Source: Chrysomallon squamiferum
Lineage: Eukaryota > Mollusca > Gastropoda > Neomphalida > Peltospiridae
Length of the DNA stretch: 64,000 bases
Assembly: GCA_012295275.1 (NCBI GenBank)
Contig: CM022667.1
Span: 22,408,595 to 22,472,594, forward strand
Direction of reading: 5' to 3'
In this document: one piece after another, positions 1-12,900 of the stretch
Layout: each line of letters starts with the position of its first letter
Position numbering within the stretch: the first letter of the stretch is position 1
Notes under the pieces: model-generated
Told to the model about the DNA's origin: nothing
Seen by the model: the letters and a program-made list of their open reading frames with translations, nothing else
The model's database searches: none
Position numbers and translations under genes: made by a program

Positions 1-17
1 AAATATAAATGCTGCAG

Positions 18-838
18 GGTCAACTTGACATGGAGCAGGAGAAGATGAAAGATGACAGAGAAGATGAGATCTTTAGACTTGGGTCAAGTCGAATGTCATA
101 TCATGCAGAGGATGATGCATTAAAGTCTAACCGTGCTTTGTCGGTTCTGCTTGAGCAAGATCTTGAAGCTACAACACCAATAGGCATTGAGGAGGTTTGT
201 TTCATCTTAATTTCATTTTATTCCTATATTTTGTATTTATTATTATTATTATTATTATTATTAATTTTCTGTTTTTATTAAAAAGATTTAAATTATGAAG
301 TGAATTAAATTATAATCATATTATTTTCAGTAACAATTTTATAATCAGTAGTGTTTTTAATAGATTAATTAATTATTTGAGCCAGTCACACCAAAAAATT
401 AAATATATATAATTTCAGTAATATATATTTTTAAAAATTACAATAAATATAAACAAATGTATTGTTAATAGATTAATTATTTGAATAATTAAAAGAATAA
501 TAATAATAAATAAATATTTAATTTTAAAAATAAAAATAAATACAAGTAATGTTCATGCCTATTATTTCTAATTTCTTATAGGTATTTGATATTTTGCCAC
601 TGTATGGAAGTTTACAGCCTGGTGACACTGAACAAATCACCTTAACCTTTTATGGACATGCTGACATTTGGGGCCAAGTCAAGGCTATTTGTGAAGTTGA
701 AGGTGGACCAACTTATGAACTACTGCTAAAAGGAGAAGCATCGCTGGTTGAATATACTTTTGATACAAGAAACATTGACTTTGGTCAACAGGTGAGTTCA
801 TTAACCCCTTATATATATTCTACCACTTTCCACACACT

Positions 839-892
<54 letters not shown>

Positions 893-3800
893 AACAAACA
901 CAAACGTTCGTATGTGCTCGCCATGAGTCCATCATCTTGGTTATTAGAAGAAGAGCCATTGCATGATTCTTCACTGTAACAAAGACACGTAGAAGCTGCA
1001 TTCCGAGCACAACTCTGCGCTGTGACAGCAATAATTGTAGCTTGTATAAGACTTGGATTGGAATAGAATGCAACGCATGTCTTGAATGCCAGAATCAAAG
1101 TTGACGCTTGCGATTTACATAGCAAAGTCTTCTCCATTTGTCTTTCATAAAGTGGGTCACATGCAAATAAAACATTGGAATCATTCTGTCATGAACATCT
1201 TCTCTCCAAGGTTTTACATACTCACTATTAGATGTGGCTTTGCACACCATCGTCTTTGAATATGAGTTCAGGCAGAACAGGAGTGACATGTTTTTTCACT
1301 GTAAGAAACACACACACACATACCTACTCACTGTTAGATGTGGCTTCGTGCACCATTGTCTTCGAAGAGGAGTTGCAGCAGAACAGGAGTTGCATGTGTT
1401 TTCACTGTAGGAAACACACATGCATTATTTGTAATATTTTAATTAACATACACTTTTAAATTTGATGACATTACTAACTTAATGTGCTTATTCATTTGTT
1501 AACACAGTTTGATAAAGAATAGAGTATCCTTGGACTAATAACTTGATTTAAATATATAACATTTGTCCATCTAATAACAGTTAATATTATATTCTTAAAT
1601 ATTTATTCATTAGGAGAATTAATTTTTAAGAATAAATGTTATTTTATTTTTTATTTCTAATTATTTCAGATGTATGATCAGCTTGCATCTTCAGAGATAA
1701 CTCTTATCAATACGGGAAAGGTTGGTTTCCACTTCAATTCCATCAACATGGACCCATCTCTGGCCAAACACCCACCTCCAGGAATTCCTGTTATGATGCC
1801 AAATTCTGTGAGTAACAATGCAACGGAAATAATGTTAAACTGCTGTCTACAAAATTAATTTGATATTAACAAATAAATTAAATTAAAATGACAGTAAAAG
1901 GTAAATTTCTATTATAAAACAGTATCTTGCTACAGTGAGTTATTATAAAGTAGTCTTTTTGTACCTAATTAAAAATGATTTTTTACATTCAAGACATATA
2001 TCACATAATTATTTTTGCCATCAAACAAGTACATTATTTATCTCATAATATTCATTTCATGAAATTAGAAATGTTTTTTTTTTTTATTTCATTACTTTAC
2101 TTCCTTTCTTTTATTCTTTTATTCTTTCATTCCAATTTCTTTCTTTTTATTTCCCAATACAATTAAATTTAAATAATTAATTTATAATACATTATAGATT
2201 TCTTATTAAATAATTTGAGTATTTTCTAAATAAGTAATTTATAATACACTTTATATTTAATAATAAAGAATTTGAGCATTTTCTAAATTATAGAATTAAA
2301 ATACACTTTACATTAAATATTTACTAAATAAGTAAACTAAAATGTGTTTTAGATTTCATATTAAATTAATTTCAATGATTTTAAACACTTTAAATTTTAA
2401 AGAATTTTATTGGTAGGGATACATTGAACCGATGAGTGAACAGGTTCTTACTGTGAAGTTTCTGCCAGGAATTCCTGAAAAGTTCCACAAGAATTTCCTA
2501 ATTCAAGTAGCACACTTTGAGCCAGACAACATCAATTTATATGGTGAGGGCATGTTCCCTAGAATCTCTCTTGACCTTCCACGTCTGGTGGATGAAGAGG
2601 GTCATTACACTGCCCTGCTGAAAGAAGCTAAAGAATCCTTGATGAAAAATATTAAGAAGAATTCCTGTGGACAGGTAGAATAAATTTGACATCATTGGTG
2701 CTTATCATTTTATAAATAATGCTAAAAACTAAAATAGAGATCAGTTCATAATATAAGAGAAATTCAAGATCAAATAATATTTCAGATTTTTTAGAATTCA
2801 TTATTAATAATATAGCAATAACAATAATAATAATGACAAATAAAATAACAACAAAACAACATCAAAAATAATAAAAATAATAATATGGAGTCCATGGTTA
2901 TTTTGTAAAATCATAATATATCTGATTGTTTTTTTTTAAAACAATTTGATTTTTCATAAATTAGTTATTATCTACAAATCATAATTAAAAATATAGTTTG
3001 TTTTTAGTAGTAGATTATGGTGTTAAAGGCTTACATCATCAGCACAAACACAATAGTTTATTACATTAATATAAAATGTCAGATTTAACTCCTTTTGAAA
3101 ATGTCATTGTCTCATTGTCAGGGAGAACAAGTTATTAATATTAGAACTAGCTTTGGGTTTGGCTGTACTGGAATTTCTTTCTATATTATTTATATTCTGC
3201 AGGTTTTGTTAAAATAAATTGTTTTATGTATTTTTCTGCTTCTCTTAGCTGGAAACAATTCCCTCAGATCTTGAACTTCAGATGGAAATAGAACGTCTGG
3301 CTGTGAGAAACTTTGCATTACAACTGCAGCATGAGATGTCATGGCTAGAGGGGGTCAACATGCTGCCTGACAGCAACACCAGCCACCACAGTCAGACAAC
3401 AGCAGAACCTAAACAAGGAAAAAAGAAACATAAACTCAAGTTTGTGATGATACTTTCAATTTAAAATCTCTTCCCAGTTTCAGGACCTCATTTAGAACAG
3501 AAATACTTTTATATTTTGATTAATCTATAATTGATATAGGTCTATTTTGTTAACATCTGTATAATGCTTAATGTGCAGTTACTAATCTGTAATAAAAAAT
3601 AAATTATAAAATTTAAAAAACTGAACATGTTAAATATATTTTCATATCTATTATTTCAGGGCCCAGCTACCAGAATATGTTCTTGATTTTGGCTATGTTG
3701 TGCTTGGAACAGTGAGAACTCATGTGGTTCATGCCACAAACACTGGACCATTTCCTGTTTCATTCCAAGTGGAACATGAAGATTTGAGAAGTCACGGGTT

Positions 3801-6800
3801 TTATGTAGAACTTGACAGAGTCAGAGACTTGCCTGGTGCACCTGACTACGAGACTGTAGATTTTGTTGTCAGCTTTGACCCACGAGGAGCCAATCTACAG
3901 TTGGGACCAGTGGAGACTGTTGTAAATATAAAGGTTAGAAGAGCTATGGCAGATAATAACATTCAGTAACAAGTAATTCTCCTTGCATTTATAATTATGG
4001 ATACTGACAAATGAAATATCTTACATGCTTTTTATCTGATATATCTTCAGTTACTTATGTCAAATTGAAAGTACTTAGATCTTACTGCTGCATAAGTTAT
4101 TTTTCATAAATCAGAAGAAATATAATTCCTGGTCAGATATATTAAAACTCAACTTACTGAACAGATACTGGAAGTTAATAGCTCTAGCATTTCTTTTTAA
4201 TAATGAAACTCAATTCAATGAAAGTTGTATAACCTGAGTTATAATGTCAATTTAATATATATATATATAAAAGTGTAGGTTGTTGTTGCTTCTGAAATAA
4301 ACAAAAGTTACTATTCTATATATGTAAACTGTTGGCTGATATTACTTCAGATTATGAATGGTCCAGCAGTGTTTATCAACCTGAAAGCCATTGTGACAAT
4401 GCCAGACATGGAAATCTCTGATGATGTGTTGATGTTTAATGCAGTCCGCTGCGGCGAGTGTAAAGTCGTCACTGTACAACTACACAATCATCAACATGTA
4501 CCATGTGAATGGAACTCTTTACCTCTCAACAAAGATCGCAAAAATGTAAGATTTAAAACATAATATGAATATAATTTGATGATTTGGTAATTAGAAAGTT
4601 CAAATAATAAATCTAGGCTTTAGATTTATAATTTTGATTTATAATTTAGATTTATATTTAGTGTTCAGAATTTATTTAGTTTTATTTTGGCTGTAAATGT
4701 TTTTACATTAATGAATAAAAAAGATATCTAAATTTTTCTGGTTTTTAATGTTAGTAAAAAAATAAAAACATATTAAACATTTTATAAAGTTCATATATTA
4801 TTATTATCATCATCATCATTATTATTATTATCCAATATAGAAATGATTAAATTTCAATATAAAATTATCACTCAGGCTGAAAAGCATGTCCCGATGCATT
4901 TACGCCGAAAGTTGCGCCATGAGAAGAAGAAACCACTGCACTTTGAAATGATGCCACCAACAGGAGTGTTGATGCCAGGACAGAGAACCAATGTACAAGT
5001 GAAGTTCATGCCAACAGAGGAGGTACAAATTAGATAAAATTATCTCAAAACACAAATAGGAAATAATAATCCAAATAAAATTAAACTTCCTTCTGATATT
5101 TGAAGCTGTCTTATTCATTTAGAAACCAGCTATTTCTTTTTTTTAATCAAATTAAGTTTGTTATTTCATATCTATGGTGAGGTATATTCTAGCTGGTAAG
5201 ATGGTGTGATGACAGTGGTAAAAAACATTTTGTATTACCATTACTCAGTTAAAATTGAAAAGTCATTGTGTTAAATATTCACTCATTATTTATTGACTCA
5301 TTTATTCTAGTATTTTGTATTTTTAATTATATTTTTCAATCCATTATAATATAACTTAAAATTTTAAGCAAATTGCTGCACACAAATTGTTTTCTCTTAG
5401 AAACCTTAGTGTAACTGAAGTTTAATAACATCTTATTTGTTCATTATCATTTAATTTGATCGCTCATTATTTATGAGTCTTCTTGTATGAATTTAATAAC
5501 AGTTATATAATTATAACTTTAACAATCTTCTATTATTTACAGAAATTTTATGAACACAGAATTTCAATTCGGATAGCACAGAGCAGTCAGAGGATTCTAC
5601 TTTTATGCAGAGGTCAAGGTCTCGAGCCCCGTCTTGAGTTTGATCACAGCCTGGTGGAATTTGGACCGATTCTGCCTCACAGTAGTGGAGATGAACAGGA
5701 CATTATTGTGAAAAACCCATGTAGCTTTCCAATAGAGTTCTACAACCTTGAGTTTGACTCAAATTACTTAGAAGAAGAAAAAGTAAATGAAGATCATTTT
5801 CTTACATAGAATATATATGAAAAAGTTTTTCTTTTTGTTATATAAATGTTTTAAAAGTAATTTAAGATTTTGTATTGCAAACTACAATGTTAGGTTGACA
5901 AGATAACCCACACTTATATATATTATGCTACAGTAACAGTGATGTATTTATGCTTGTTACAATAACATTGTTAAATAATATTGTTATATGAGACAGATGT
6001 TAAATTAACGCTGTTACCAGCATTTTATATGTTAAAATGAGATTTTTATTATGTGGTAACTTACAATATTTCTTTTATATTTTATATTACAATTTCACTG
6101 TTGGTGTTTGTATTGATATGTTATATTACAATAATAATGTTATACCATAACAGGTTCTCCGACTGATGAAAGGTTATGATGAATACCAAACAATTCTTCT
6201 GCCTCCTCGTGGACCTGGAGAAAAACTTCCAATAGAACTGTTGGAATACTATGAAGGTAAAAATACATAACTCTTTCTTATCTCCATAGCCAAAGTTAAT
6301 TAATTCATTGTATTAATATAAAAATTCTTGGACATATTTAATCTGGTTCACTGCTCAGCATAGTATCTATGTTAATATGTTAGTGAAATGTAATGCACGT
6401 CTAATCCTGGGATTGATTTTTGTAACTGTCATTCTTGAAACAGAGCTGAGTATATCAATATATTTTTCAGTTAGTACATTATTTTTCATTCAACAAAATG
6501 ACCTGAAACAAATATTATTTTTGAGCAATCATATATGTGTATATATATGAATGTTACAATCATTCTGTGAAAGAAGTCATTTTGTATAATGCCTTAAGTC
6601 TAATAAAATAAAATTAATAAATATATAAAAACAACATTAACATTTTTTTTACATTGTTTCTAAACATATATTCTGTTCTTATTCAAATAAAAGAGAAATT
6701 GATTTTGAAAACTAAATAGATTATGAAATTGTGTTAATTGTAGTATATAAAATGTTGGTAACAGTTACTTTAACATTTATATCATGTAACACTGTTCCAG

Positions 6801-8025
6801 AACAAATGAAAAAGTTGGAAGAGGAAGAAGCAAAGGAAAGAGAAACAGAAGCAGCAGCCATGTCAACAAGAAATGAACAGGATGGCACTGACAAAGAAGG
6901 TTTGGTGGACTTTCCTTCTTCTTGTTTTTAAAATTATTATTACTACTATCATCATTATTGTTATTCTTGTTATTACTTTTATTATTTTAATTATTGTTGT
7001 TATTGTTGATGTTATTATTACTGATACTGTTGTTTTATTAATAGTATTGTTAATGTTATTGTTGTTGTTGTTATTATTATTATTATTAGTAGTAGTAGTA
7101 ATATTATTAGTTATCTTGTAAGAAATCATCCATAATAATTTTTTGTTATTTTAACAGGTGAAGGCATTGATGAATCATTCAGAGATGGTGAATCAGAAAT
7201 GAAGACTGACACTGTACCAGCTATGACAACAACAGCACCATCACGAAACGAAACACCAAAAGAACAAAATAAAGAAATGTCAACTGATGATGACAACATG
7301 TCATTAGATGGTCAGTTTGGAATTAAATAATTAATTTGTATTTTGATACAAAATATTTAATTATTATCTGATATTTTTAAAATAATAAACTTTTAAACAT
7401 AATTTTGTTAAGTATCATGAAACAAAGGATAAATAATGTAGATAAATGTAGATATATTGTTTAAAAAAAAATTGGAAAAATTAAATTTGTGTGTATTTTT
7501 TTTAACTTATCAAATGTTTTTGCATTCTTAGCCAGAAACAATTTAATCAGATCTTGCATTTCAAAAGGAACTTTAAATCAAATTATCTTGCAAAGGACAC
7601 TAACAAGTTTTTGAAGTTAACAGAAAAATCTTTGATCTGAAATGTTTTATTTATTTATTTATTTATTAAGTTATCAAGGATTAAATTTCACAAACTTACA
7701 TTTCACATACTAATAAGTTAATAATCATTTTTATTTTAAAGAGAAGAAAGATCAGATTAGCAGCGCTGGTGTAGGAGAGCTGGAGATTACACCAGTCTCT
7801 GCAGCCATTGCCCGCCATCTTGGAATTGACCTAACACCTGAGGGTAAAGCAGCTCGAAACAGACGTGGAATTGCTATCATTGTACATGGAGCACCAATGT
7901 CAGGTGAGTTGTTTTGATTTCTGATATTCTGCATCTTCTCTTGTATGTAGAAATAATTGCTATGATTTCCTTATTATTATTATTATTATTATTGTTATTA
8001 TTATAAGTAGTAGTAGTAGTAGTAA

Positions 8026-8069
<44 letters not shown>

Positions 8070-9868
8070 GTAATAGTAGTAGCAGTAGTATTAGCAGTAG
8101 TATTAGTATCATAATAGTTATTATTATTTAATTATTTGTTATTATTGTGTTTTTGTTGTTTGTTGTTGTTTTTGTAGTTAATATTTTTATCATTCATTGA
8201 TGGAACTCTCCCTATGGCTTAAAATAAATATATTATTTTTATTTCAGGTAAAACTAGCACAGCTGTCAAACTGGCCAAAAGGTATAAAGCAGCAATTCTT
8301 ACTGTTGATGGGGTTGTCATGGAGTCCATCTCCAATGGCAACACTGTTGCTGGTAAGAAGGCCAGAGAACTGTGTCAGGAAGCTGCAAGGAAAGCTGAAG
8401 AATTGAAATGTCTGGATGGTGAGGATGGAGAAAAGAAGATGATGGCTGGAGGTCTCAGTGTGGAGGCTGTCACAGCTCACACTCAAGGTGTTGGTATGTG
8501 TGTTAAAAATAATTATTTTTGAACAACTACTGAGATAGGAGCATATGTGTGTGTGTTTCTCTGCACATGTGAGTTTGTATCTGTACGTGTGTGTTAAGTG
8601 TGAGTGGCTGTCAGTGTATGTGTAAGTGTATCTGAATATATTAAATATTAATTTAAATAACACTTAATCATTTTTTCTGTAAAATATTAATTCTATTTAA
8701 CACTTGTTTTAAATAATTCTTTCATTCCGAATTTAAACATTTAAAAATGTGCTGCTAACTGATTATAAAACATCTAAAAGGTGTTATTTATATTATATTA
8801 TATATTAGCTGGTAGTGGGGTTCAGGGGAGCAATCGCAAGACAAGCACAATCACAGATTCAAAGACAAAGGACAAACATCATGGTGGCAGTATCCTTGGG
8901 GTGAAGACAGCAGTGAACACATCATCTGTAGAGGGAGGAACAGGAAGTCAGGTTTGTTAATGTACTGATATATATGTTAGATATGCTTTAACTATAACCA
9001 TACAAAAATGTTGATCTTGTTGTATTTCAGAATGTTAATTTTGTTTATGTCTCAGAATGCTTTTTATCATAAATATGAGTAGATTATGAGTATATTTAAA
9101 TAAATTGACTGTAGTATGATTTATTTTAATTATTTGGAAATCATTATTGAATGCTTTTTTCATAACTTTTATGGTTGAGAGAAAATTGCACTCAAAATCT
9201 GATAACGAGAAATCAAATAAAGATTAATAAATATTCAATCATATTCATCTATAATTTTGTTTAACTACTGTTTATTTCAGAAGGTGAATTACTGAAATAT
9301 CTTATGCCAGCTATTCCATACATTAACATAATCCATTATCTGCTTCAGTTTAAGTTTGTTATATGCAGGTTCCAAGCAGTCCTCCACCTCTTGTTGCCCC
9401 TGTAGCTCGTCGTCTTAGCATCAGTGCCAGTGTTGCTGGAGAGGAAGGACTCATGAGTTGTTTGTTACCTGAGGAACTTCTTGTTGATATTCTAGCAGAG
9501 AGAATGCAAGTAAGTGTGATTCATTGATGTAATGATTAACATTTCTCTAGTAATCATTTTTATTAATATTCTAATGATCAGATGCAAGCTTTAATTATGA
9601 TTTATTTCAGAAATATATAATCATTACATTAATTTAAATTTTGGACAGATGCAAGCTAGTGGATTTAATGTCATACTCATTGTTATAAAGATTTATCTTC
9701 GAGTAATTTAACGTTCAGATTCTAGCACAGATAATGCATGTTAGTATAACATTTTAAACTTTTTGTGTATAATTTACTTTAATATAACTGTCAATTTGGC
9801 AACCTGATAAAATGTACAGATATTGTGTTTTTATAGTCTCACTCACACACACACACACACACACACAG

Positions 9869-9904
<36 letters not shown>

Positions 9905-12900
9905 TATTTTTTACATCATGTTATATTATTTCACAGCTGGATGACTGTCATCGTGGAGTTGTGTTTGATGGTCTGGAGACACTGTTTTCTATGAATGTCC
10001 TCACAACAGCCAATGCCATCCTCAAAGCTTTCAACAACAGACGATTCATCTTCTTTGTCACACTTAAACTTGACTACAACATACTGAAAGAGCAAGAGAA
10101 GAAAGAGTTTGAAGAAAAGGGTATTCTTACATCACAGTGAAAAATTAACACTGTTAATAATCAATAAAAATACATGTAAACCTAATAAACAATATGAGTA
10201 AAACTAATAAGCAACATAAATAAAATTATATAAATAATCAGAATAAATAAAATAAATAAAACAAATAAAAATGTCATATAAACAAATAGTATACGAATAA
10301 ATGATAAATAATTAGTATATCAATACTTCAGAAATAATAAAATATAATATTTCAGTATACTAAAGAAATTATAATCTTATGCTAAAACCAACTGTATCAA
10401 ATATGAAAATACTAAAATAGAATTATGCAACCTATAGCAGTTAATGAAATGATATAACTAAACATTTTTTAACTTTTGAGAAGGACTTTTATAACACTGT
10501 TAATTGAAATGCTATAGCAAGACTGTCTTGTTAATATGAAAATATATATATATATATATATGTGCTAAAGTAGTGAGTTAACTAAATGAATAGATCAACC
10601 TTTTAAAAGTATAAATCTTATTTTTTGATGTTGCAGAGCAATTGCCTTGTCAAATACTACAAAGTAATTTACTAAACAGATAACCTTTTTAAAAATACAA
10701 ACCTATAATAGAATTTTGTTTGAAATATTACAGAGCAATTGGCAAAGCAGGCAGAAGAAGCAGAGAGACAGAGATTGGAGGAGATGTCAGAAGATGAGTA
10801 CGATGCACTCAGTGAACAGGAGAAAGCTTATGTTGATAAAAAAAGACTGGAAATAAAGAAACTCAGAATTAAAAAGTAATTTATTTTCTTTATTAACTAA
10901 AATACAATCAGACATCTGTAAAACCAATGGTTGTTTGTTAATATTTGTGGTCTAGACAATATAACTTACTAAAAAAATTACTGAATAATTTTTGGACATT
11001 TTTGTTTACTGTATTATACTTTTATCAAATTTAAATTTGGAGTTTTGAATAAAAATAATATTTTTTGATAGGATTATTTTTCTTTTCTTTATGCAGAGAG
11101 CTGGAGGAGAAAGCTGAAAGAGAAAAAAGAGAAAGAGAACAAAAAGAAGAAGAAGCAAAAAGACAGGAGGAGGAAGCGTATGTAACTGTTAATAATATAA
11201 ACTTATTTTTAGTCATTTTTATTTACTGAATTTTACTTATCTATACTATTAAACAAATTATGGTTGTTAGCTAAGATCACTTAGTCCCTTAATCTGTATG
11301 ATTTATAGTCATATAAAAATAAATATTCATATACTTTTTCTTTTTTTTCTTTTTTTTTTAATAAGGATTTTACAGGAATATATTTTTCAACTTGCACAAA
11401 TATTGAATATTTTTTTAGAGGTTACAAGTCGTTTTAGTAAGAATGGATATGTTTTTAATTATTAAGATTATTAAAGTGAAAAAACTAAAATTTCCATTCA
11501 GAAAAAACAAGAAAAATAAAAGAAACAAGGGAGGGCAGCAAGAGACTAAAGAGAAGGACAAAAAGACTGCACAGGCTGGGCGCAACACAGCTCAGCCAGG
11601 TTCTGACAGAGTGGGACAAAAGTCTCAGAGTGGGGCTAGACAACATGACGGTGACCATGCAGGCAAAGCTGTATCAAGTATTGAACGTCCAGAGTCTCAT
11701 CATACAGAGAAAAGTGACACACAGATGGATGATATGAAGTATGTAGTGACTTTTGTTTGATTAGAATGGCATTACTATACAAACACTTATTATTATATTG
11801 TTATAATAATGTATTTTTATCATCCACATCTTCATTATGTGAAGCATTATTAAAATATAAAAATGTTGGTGAATTATTTGCAAACATATAATTACTTATT
11901 TTGATTAACATAACAAAAGTAACTATTAATATATTAGTCATGTATTACATATTAAATTATATCTGTACTATTTATTTTTTATGTACACTACATGATTAAA
12001 TAAATTAGTGTTGAAACATTTATATACTAACATAGTGTATTTTTTATGTCACATTGGTATATTTATTATCATTGAAATACAAATATTATTATTTATTTAC
12101 TTAATTAACTCTTGTAAAATTAGATGATCTTTATAAAACTTTATTTATATTCTTCATGACAGGGATTTGTGAGATTTGTTTTGGTTCACTTTATTTATTT
12201 TATTATTTTTATATTTAATTATTTTCTTTTTCTTTTAAAAATGGCATTAATAATGATTTAAGAGTGGGCTTTGTTATAGTCTTTTTTATTTATTTCTATC
12301 TTTTTTCTTTTTCTTTTTTAAAAAGGGTTTAATGGAAAATGTATTTATATGATTAGACAAAAAAGTACTTGATCTAAATAACATATGCCAATAAAATAAA
12401 ATATAAAAGTAAAAAATGGACTAAATTTGATAATATATTTAATTGTCTAAATGGAGGTTTTCTTTCACATATGAAAATGGCTACTTAATAAAAATCTAAC
12501 TTTGTTTTGCTTACAGGAGAAAGAAGAGTACAAAAGATATAAAGATTATCAAAGGTAAGGAGACAGAGGGGCAGGTTGTAGCAGGCCAACAAGATGATCA
12601 GGTGAGGGATCCTGCTAAAGAGGCAGAACTGCTCCTCATTCAGAGATTCCGGACGTTTGAACATCTCCAGAATGATCTCTGCTATCTCCTGGAATTCTGG
12701 GACAGAACATCCCTGCAGGTCAAACGTCCAGTGACACCATCTGAAAAATCTGATGATGATGGAGGTCAGCATCCTCCCTCAGGAAAGAAGGGAAAGGGTA
12801 AAGGTAAGTTTGAACTATAGTGTTATAAGATTATTCAGTCATTATAAAATACTAAGAAATATAATTGTAACAGTGTGATTACATTCTATAATATTATGAT

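Larger units (their letters stand above)
18..5782 (+). other. HYDIN: HYDIN exons 1-9: ASH/MSP-like repeats before the kinase-like domain
   Basis: Exons 18-194, 582-791, 1670-1807, 2417-2674, 3249-3439, 3660-3933, 4351-4545, 4876-5022 and 5543-5782 encode about 610 residues. All splice phases agree; exon 5 ends after two bases of a codon completed by the first base of exon 6 (AA|G, Lys). The protein shows tandem immunoglobulin-like ASH/MSP units, each starting with a hydrophobic-x-FG strand and an asparagine-rich turn. Examples are NIDFGQQ at the exon 2/3 junction, [14 protein letters not shown] in exon 6, and [16 protein letters not shown] followed by [12 protein letters not shown] in exon 9. 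Exon 8 has a strongly basic stretch ([12 protein letters not shown]). Such units in HYDIN and other cilium proteins are thought to make protein or microtubule contacts. Start and end choices rest on consensus AG and GT sites and phase continuity. Confidence 0.9.
6154..10120 (+). other. HYDIN: HYDIN exons 10-17: linker and adenylate-kinase-like domain
   Basis: Exons 6154-6256, 6801-6899, 7158-7310, 7742-7903, 8248-8493, 8809-8951, 9369-9509 and 9937-10120. Exons 11-12 are an acidic, Ser/Thr-rich linker. Exons 13-17 (window-protein residues about 730-1020) resemble adenylate kinase: the strand IAIIVHGAP runs into the P-loop GAPMSGKT, which is split by the phase-1 intron 13. It is followed by [13 protein letters not shown] and an alpha-helical NMP-binding-like segment. 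Exons 16-17 give [19 protein letters not shown] and [11 protein letters not shown], matching the adenylate kinase pattern LVxLLxxRL...GFxLDGFPRT. The Walker A residues are intact, but the catalytic arginine of DGFPRT is not preserved (DGLETLF), so nucleotide binding is more likely than phosphotransfer. This domain is known from HYDIN in other animals. Confidence 0.88.

Noticed and set aside
801-1289. Minus-strand open frames in HYDIN intron 2
   Set aside because: They overlap the CA microsatellite and the unclassified repeat block, show no recognised protein family, and frames overlap each other.
6863-7129. Overlapping open frames on both strands rich in Asn or in Ile/Leu/Val
   Set aside because: Produced by ATT/GTT trinucleotide repeats in HYDIN intron 11.
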